From assembly GCA_040756655.1 (NCBI GenBank), contig JBFLYN010000008.1, positions 22,763 to 86,762 on the forward strand: a stretch of DNA of 64,000 bases, read 5' to 3'. Position 1 is the stretch's first letter. The number at the start of each line of letters is the position of its first letter. The position numbers were made by a program, and so were the translations under genes. Shown piece after piece: positions 59,750 to 64,000 of this stretch. This DNA is from JBFLYN01 sp040756655. Its GTDB lineage: Bacteria > Bacillota > Sulfobacillia > UBA8153. Under the pieces are notes generated by a model. It saw only the letters and a program-made list of their open reading frames with translations, made no database searches and was not told the DNA's origin.

Positions 59750-60805
59750 CTAGTCTCGCCTGAGCACGGCCACGAAGTTAGGAAGCACCGTGAAACTTAG
59801 TACGTCACCTACCTGGACCACTTCCTCGGGATGGAGGTGAACCAGGAGGTCTTTGGTCTTCGCGTTGGGGAGCTGGGCCTCGATGGTGGCATCTATGGCC
59901 TTCCCAGTGTAGGTGTACTCCTTCACCCGGCCCTTGATGGGACCATCGTAAGCTCGTTCCAGGCTGTCTGGCCGGATGGAGATAAACACTTCCTGGTGGG
60001 TGGTCAGACCGTGCGTGTGGGTGCAGGGTATCTCGCCCAGGTCAGTTACGACTGATTGGCCCCCGGGTGCCATCTTGCCCTCCAGGATGTTGGTGGTCCC
60101 TACAAACGTGGCCACGAACCGATTGGCCGAGAACTGGTAGATTTCCCTGGGCGTCCCGGTTTGCTGGATGGCCCCGTCCCTCATGACCACGATGCGGTCG
60201 GATATGGCCAGGGCGTCCTTTTGGTCGTGGGACACAAAAACGGCGGTGGTTCGGGTCTCCTTGATGATGCGCTTGATTTCGGCCCGCATGTGGGTACGCA
60301 TATCAGCGTCCAGGTTGCTGAAAGGTTCGTCTAACAGCACCACTACCGGCCTGCGGGCCAGGGCCCTGGCCAGGGCGACCCGTTGTTGCTGCCCCCCAGA
60401 CAGCTGGTGGGGGTAGCGTTTTTCGTAGCCCCTAAGGTCTACTAGTTCCAGGACTTCCATGATCCTCTGGAGCCGGTCCTTCCCCTTGTAACCAAAGCCC
60501 ACATTGTTGAAGACGTTGAGGTGAGGAAAGAGGGCATAGTCCTGAAAGACCATGCCTGCCCCGCGTTTTTCCGGGGGGACCCAGGTATTGGCGTCGCCGA
60601 CTACCCGTCCGCCCAGGGCAACGATTCCCTTATCGGCCCACTCAAACCCGGCAATAAGACGCAGGGTGGTGGTCTTGCCACAGCCGCTCGGGCCCAGTAA
60701 CGTGACTATGTCTCCCTTCTCTACCGCCAAGGATAGGTCCTGTACCGCCCGGGTCCGAGTGCCGGCGTAGGTTTTGGAGACGGACCTGAGTTCAATGTCG
60801 TACAT
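59750..60805 (-). CDS. fbpC: Ferric iron ABC transporter ATPase (FbpC-like)
   Basis: A 351-residue ATPase of the CUT1/FbpC group. Walker A is LLGPSGCGKTTTLRLIAG (about 38-46), the Q-loop VFQDYALFPHL, the signature LSGGQQQRVALARAL, Walker B VVLLDEPFSNLD, and the H-loop VFVSHDQKDAL. The C-terminal TOBE-like regulatory domain spans about 240-351. It is the third gene of a binding protein-permease-ATPase operon. The combination with a two-domain permease, an FbpA-like lipoprotein and a Fur box identifies iron as the likely substrate. ATG 60805, 15 nt after the permease stop. Confidence 0.88.
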   Translation of the reverse strand: MYDIELRSVSKTYAGTRTRAVQDLSLAVEKGDIVTLLGPSGCGKTTTLRLIAGFEWADKGIVALGGRVVGDANTWVPPEKRGAGMVFQDYALFPHLNVFNNVGFGYKGKDRLQRIMEVLELVDLRGYEKRYPHQLSGGQQQRVALARALARRPVVVLLDEPFSNLDADMRTHMRAEIKRIIKETRTTAVFVSHDQKDALAISDRIVVMRDGAIQQTGTPREIYQFSANRFVATFVGTTNILEGKMAPGGQSVVTDLGEIPCTHTHGLTTHQEVFISIRPDSLERAYDGPIKGRVKEYTYTGKAIDATIEAQLPNAKTKDLLVHLHPEEVVQVGDVLSFTVLPNFVAVLRRD

Positions 60806-60819
60806 AAGACTATCACCGC

Positions 60820-62478
60820 CTAGTATCTACTCAACATGTAACGCAGCGGGATTACGGAAACCAGGATGATGAGTAGAGCCGCCGGCGCCGCCAGGTGGTA
60901 AATGGCTTCCGAGGCTTCGTAGTAGACACGTACCGCCAGGGTATCAAAACCTGGAGGCCTCAAAAGCAGGGTGGCCGGCAGTTCCTTCATTGAACTGACA
61001 AAAACCAGGGAGCCGCCGGCCAACACACCGGGCAGCACATTGGGCAGGACTACTGTGAGCAGGACCTTCCAGGGCGGGTAGCCCAGGCCCCGGGCGGCCT
61101 CATCGATGCCGGGTGATACCAGGCTCAAAGCCGCATCTCCGGCCTGCAGGGCTTGGGGCAGAAAACGCACTACGAGTGCCAGGGCCACCACGTAGAAGGT
61201 CCCGTACAGGGCCGAGAGGTGGTTGTTAAAGACAAAGATGAAGCCAAGAGCCACGATGACTCCCGGCAGAGCATAGCCCGCATAGCACAGTTTCTCGATG
61301 GCCGTGGAGATGACCGACGGGTAGCGGGTTTTCAGGTAGATGACGGGCATGGCCAGCAACATGCACAACATGGCGGCGATGCCCGATACTTTCAGGCTGT
61401 TGAATGCAAATCTCCAAAACCTCCCATCCAGGGCCCCCATGCGGATGCCGGTGTGGGACCAGAAAACGAGGACACTGGCGGGCAGCACCACCGAAAAGAG
61501 AAACACCAGAACCACGTAGACCAGGGCCAGGGGCTTCCACCTCCCCAGGGGCAGGACGGAGGGTTCCCTGTAGCTGTTGGCGGTTTGATGGTACCTACTC
61601 CTACGGCGGGTAAGGGACTCCAGCCAGAGGATGGCGACGGTCAACGCCATCAGGACCAGGCTTAGGATGGCCGCTCCCGCAGTATCTAAGGCCACCCGCT
61701 GGAAGTAGATGGCCGCGGTGAAAGTGACGTAACGGAGCATGGTGATGGCGCCAAAGTCCGAGAGAACATAGAGGGAAACCAGGATGGCGCCGGCCCCAAT
61801 GGCGGGGCGAAGAGAAGGCAGGGTGATTTTCCAGAACACGCCGGCGCCATTTAACCCCAGCGAGCGGGCGGCTTCTTCGAAATTGCGGTTCATCTTCCGC
61901 AAGGAGGCGCTGGTGATGAGGTAAACATACGGGAAGGTGAACATGGCGAGGACGAAAGACACTCCCCAGAATGAATGGATGTGCACGGGATAGGGGCCGA
62001 ACCTGTCCATCAACCAGGAGCTGTTAATCCAGGCGTTCCGGGCCCAACCGCTCCGCCCCAGGACGATGATGTAGCTCACAGCGCCCACGTACGGGGGAAT
62101 GACCAGGGGCAAGGCCAGCAGCCAGCGCCAGAGGGCGCGGCCGGGTACGTCAGTGCGTATCACAAGCCAGGCCAGGGACACGCCCAGCACCAAAGTGGCA
62201 GCAGTGACGGCAGCTGCCAAAGACAGGGTGTTCCAGAGCAGCTGGGGGATGCGCTGGTCCAAAAGACGCAACCACCGGGCGTGTCCGGCCAAAAGGGAGC
62301 GCCAAATGACGTATAGGATGGGAATGGACATGATCGAGGCCACTGCCAGGCCGAGTATGAGCAGGACCGGGCCCGGGGGAGTGTCCCGCCAGAGTTTGTA
62401 CCATTTCCGCCTGAGGAACGAGAAGGGTTCCCCAACGGTGACAAGGTGTTGGTTGTGTGGCCCAGTCATGTCATTCAT
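60820..62478 (-). CDS. fbpB: Ferric iron ABC transporter permease (FbpB-like)
   Basis: A 552-residue permease with two fused binding-protein-dependent transport domains, about 12 helices. The two EAA loops are EEAARSLGLNGAGVFWKITLPSLRPAI (first half) and DEAARGLGYPPWKVLLTVVLPNVLPGVL (second half), which contact the ATPase. This double-length layout is typical of ferric iron (FbpB/SfuB) permeases. It starts at ATG 62478 (another ATG at 62469 is possible), 31 nt after the binding-protein gene. Confidence 0.88.
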   Translation of the reverse strand: MNDMTGPHNQHLVTVGEPFSFLRRKWYKLWRDTPPGPVLLILGLAVASIMSIPILYVIWRSLLAGHARWLRLLDQRIPQLLWNTLSLAAAVTAATLVLGVSLAWLVIRTDVPGRALWRWLLALPLVIPPYVGAVSYIIVLGRSGWARNAWINSSWLMDRFGPYPVHIHSFWGVSFVLAMFTFPYVYLITSASLRKMNRNFEEAARSLGLNGAGVFWKITLPSLRPAIGAGAILVSLYVLSDFGAITMLRYVTFTAAIYFQRVALDTAGAAILSLVLMALTVAILWLESLTRRRSRYHQTANSYREPSVLPLGRWKPLALVYVVLVFLFSVVLPASVLVFWSHTGIRMGALDGRFWRFAFNSLKVSGIAAMLCMLLAMPVIYLKTRYPSVISTAIEKLCYAGYALPGVIVALGFIFVFNNHLSALYGTFYVVALALVVRFLPQALQAGDAALSLVSPGIDEAARGLGYPPWKVLLTVVLPNVLPGVLAGGSLVFVSSMKELPATLLLRPPGFDTLAVRVYYEASEAIYHLAAPAALLIILVSVIPLRYMLSRY

Positions 62479-62509
62479 GACCGCCTTCTCCCTCTTGCCA
62501 ATGCTGGCC

Positions 62510-63583
62510 CTATCTAAGGTCCAGGTCCAACCCGGACGCCTGGATCAACGCCGTGGTGTCCTCGAAGTAGTTGCCCAGCTCCTTGACGGGCATGGCCTGG
62601 ACTCTCAGGTCGCCAAACGCCACCACGTGAGGCTGCACCGCGGGCGGGTATTTGGCCCCATACTGGGAGTTGATGAGAAGCTCAAGCGATTCACCCACAA
62701 AGAGCACCTGGTTTTCGGGAAGCAACAACCATTCCAGGAAGGCGATGCCGTTGGCCCCGTTGGGCCCTCCCTTTACCAGGCCCACACCGGCGGCGTTGAC
62801 GATGACGCCCATCTGGCCTTCTTCCTGGTCGAGGTAGATGAAGCCCACGTTATTCCCATCAGGTTCCAGCAATTGCTGGTGGAAATAGTAGTTGTTCACC
62901 AGTCCGAAGGCGTGCTCGCCGGCACCCACGGCGCGGCGGATCTCACCATGGCCCGGGTAAATACCAGCAGCGTTTTGCCTGATGGCCGCAACCCACCGGG
63001 CGGTCTTCTCATCGCCCCACTCATAGCGCAGGGCTGATACGTGCCCGATCATGCCGCCGTTACCGCCCCGGGTGATGGCATAACCGCCGGGAGCATTCGC
63101 CCACTTGGGGTCAAAGAAATCTTCGTTGCTCTTGGGCAGGTCCTCGGGCGACACCAGGTCCTTGTTGTAGATGATACCGCGGGCCCGCATGGAGATGGCG
63201 AAGTAGGCGTTGTCATCAGCCCTGAAGTTGCCTGGTATGGTATGGATGCCGGCGGGATTGGATGCTTGCAGCAACCCTCTCTTGTGCAGGTACCCGAGTG
63301 CCCCCAGATCATTGGAGATGAAAATGTCCGCCCGGGGGTTTCTGCCCTCTTCCACGATCTGGAGAGGGTTGGCGCCGTGGAGGGTGGTTACTTCGATGCC
63401 TGTGTCCTCGGTGAACTTGTCCAGAAGTGCCTGAACGAACCGTTCAGTGCGGCTGGAGTACACCACCAATTTTCCCGGGACCATAGCTCCGCCTGCCGGG
63501 CTGCGGGATACGTCGCAGCCGGCTAGGATGACAGAGGCAACCATCAGCGCTACCATTGCCATGCGGCCAGCTCTCTTGCTCAA
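62510..63583 (-). CDS. fbpA: Ferric iron-binding lipoprotein (FbpA-like)
   Basis: A 357-residue periplasmic-binding-protein-type lipoprotein. The signal peptide ends in the lipobox VILAGC (Cys 23). The mature part shows LVVYSSRTERFVQALLDKFTEDTGIEVTTLHG, ADIFISNDLGALGYL, NPAGIHTIP, and the tandem-tyrosine segment FGLVNNYYFHQQ, which in FbpA proteins binds Fe3+. The start is TTG 63583 with AGGAGG 8 nt upstream. It is the first gene of the operon, with a promoter and Fur box directly upstream. Capture of Fe3+ at the outer face of the membrane is the expected role. Confidence 0.88.
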   Translation of the reverse strand: MSKRAGRMAMVALMVASVILAGCDVSRSPAGGAMVPGKLVVYSSRTERFVQALLDKFTEDTGIEVTTLHGANPLQIVEEGRNPRADIFISNDLGALGYLHKRGLLQASNPAGIHTIPGNFRADDNAYFAISMRARGIIYNKDLVSPEDLPKSNEDFFDPKWANAPGGYAITRGGNGGMIGHVSALRYEWGDEKTARWVAAIRQNAAGIYPGHGEIRRAVGAGEHAFGLVNNYYFHQQLLEPDGNNVGFIYLDQEEGQMGVIVNAAGVGLVKGGPNGANGIAFLEWLLLPENQVLFVGESLELLINSQYGAKYPPAVQPHVVAFGDLRVQAMPVKELGNYFEDTTALIQASGLDLDLR

Positions 63584-63605
63584 CGTTCTCGCCTCCTAGA
63601 CTCCT

Positions 63606-63624
63606 GATACTGATAATCATTATC
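63606..63624 (-). promoter_or_regulatory. Fur box
   Basis: GATACTGATAATCATTATC agrees with the classical 19-bp Fur consensus (GATAATGATAATCATTATC) at 18 positions and contains a perfect 7-1-7 repeat (63611-63625). It covers the predicted transcription start of the iron transporter operon. Confidence 0.85.
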
Positions 63625-63634
63625 ATCTACGTTT

Positions 63635-63663
63635 ATTCTAGGACTTTCCTGTAGACGAAGCAA
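63635..63663 (-). promoter_or_regulatory. Sigma-A promoter of the iron transporter operon
   Basis: On the minus strand TTGCTT (63663-63658) and TAGAAT (63640-63635) are separated by 17 nt. The Fur box begins 11 nt downstream of the -10. Confidence 0.65.
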
Positions 63664-64000
63664 CGTCCGTGTACCTCAAAGTAGGGGGGTTTTGAGGGGA
63701 TTATCTCCTGATTACTCGTATTACCGTTCTGGCACTGCAAATCCTACCAATTAAGTCAGGATTGTGAAGTTGGGTGCAAGGCTCCGGCGGTTGGTCTTTC
63801 AGCGTAGGCCCGGTCTCTTTCGCCAGAATCCCGGTCCGCGTGAGGATGCTGACCAGCACAAGCACGGGGCTCTTTAGACCGAAGTTCCGCTTGACTCAGA
63901 GATAGATATGGGTGCCTAACTGGCCTCTTGGCGGACGGGATCTATTTGGTACTGGGTACAGCCCTGCTGTCGAGCTTGAGACCGAGTAATGCCAGGGCCC
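63664..64000. other. Upstream region to window end, no gene recognised
   Basis: About 340 bases. There is a small inverted repeat CCTCAAA/TTTGAGG at 63674-63697. A minus-strand frame at about 63750-63900 is open and reads SPVLVLVSILTRTGILAKETG but matches nothing I know. A gene may begin beyond the window. Confidence 0.4.

Noticed and set aside
63674..63697. CCTCAAA/TTTGAGG hairpin upstream of the iron operon promoter
   Set aside because: Short stem with a 10-nt loop and no T-run. It may end an unseen gene, but no evidence supports a function.
1..64000. CRISPR arrays, tRNA and rRNA genes, prophage modules
   Set aside because: No regularly spaced repeats, no tRNA cloverleaf motifs, no rRNA segments and no phage structural genes were seen on reading both strands.

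Overview
The window is about 60% GC DNA from what looks like a spore-forming or formerly spore-forming Firmicute, most likely an anaerobic, high-GC clostridial lineage. The evidence is strong AGGAGG-type ribosome binding sites, many GTG and TTG starts, a degenerate GerA germinant-receptor gene, a GerMN lipoprotein, a YpmA (DUF4264) homologue, YhaO/YhaN-type repair proteins, a PerR-rubrerythrin pair and a Moorella-like cyanuric acid hydrolase/barbiturase. The lineage call is inference from gene content, not a database match.

Layout. 1-4840 is a graveyard: an IS3-type element cut by the window edge, a frameshifted CPBP protease, an ABC exporter pair and a GerA receptor all in pieces, with only small YpmA and YbjQ genes still open. 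4848-13719 is housekeeping: YhaN/YhaO, an MBL hydrolase, a GerMN lipoprotein, a solitary DNA methyltransferase and superoxide dismutase. 14115-16280 holds two adjacent radical-SAM genes. A broken TnpB gene (16432-17415) precedes a complete, tightly overlapping histidine operon, hisZGDCBHAF-IE (17590-25014), with a good promoter and a terminator hairpin whose loop is the hisIE stop codon.

25048-37831, all on the minus strand, is the most interesting block. It encodes a ring-opening amidohydrolase (cyanuric acid hydrolase/barbiturase family), a DUF1116 protein, FdrA, carbamate kinase, a PucR regulator, an ICMT-like methyltransferase, a carboxylate-type transporter, an NCS2 nucleobase permease, an M24 peptidase and a small DMT transporter. 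I read it as a fermentative cyclic-ureide pathway. The ring opener yields a carbamoylated acid, the FdrA/DUF1116 complex phosphorolyses it to carbamoyl phosphate, and carbamate kinase makes ATP. A structured leader, a perfect palindrome and a 60-nt-spaced direct repeat are candidate control sites.

38036-49019 has transporters, a thioesterase, a phosphodiesterase, an operon of a P-loop protein with two parallel beta-helix proteins, a GH114-like gene truncated by a chimeric IS scar, an epimerase and two HAD phosphatases. 49327-53198 holds PerR-rubrerythrin and a membrane protein/Nif3 pair with a perfect 19-nt palindrome upstream. 53795-59750 mixes pseudogenes (epimerase, M28 peptidase), an intact ABC exporter pair and a transposon remnant. 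59750-63663 is a Fur-box-controlled ferric iron ABC transporter.

No rRNA, tRNA or CRISPR array was seen. About nine genes are visibly broken, several by a single shift; whether this is real decay or consensus error cannot be settled from the sequence alone.
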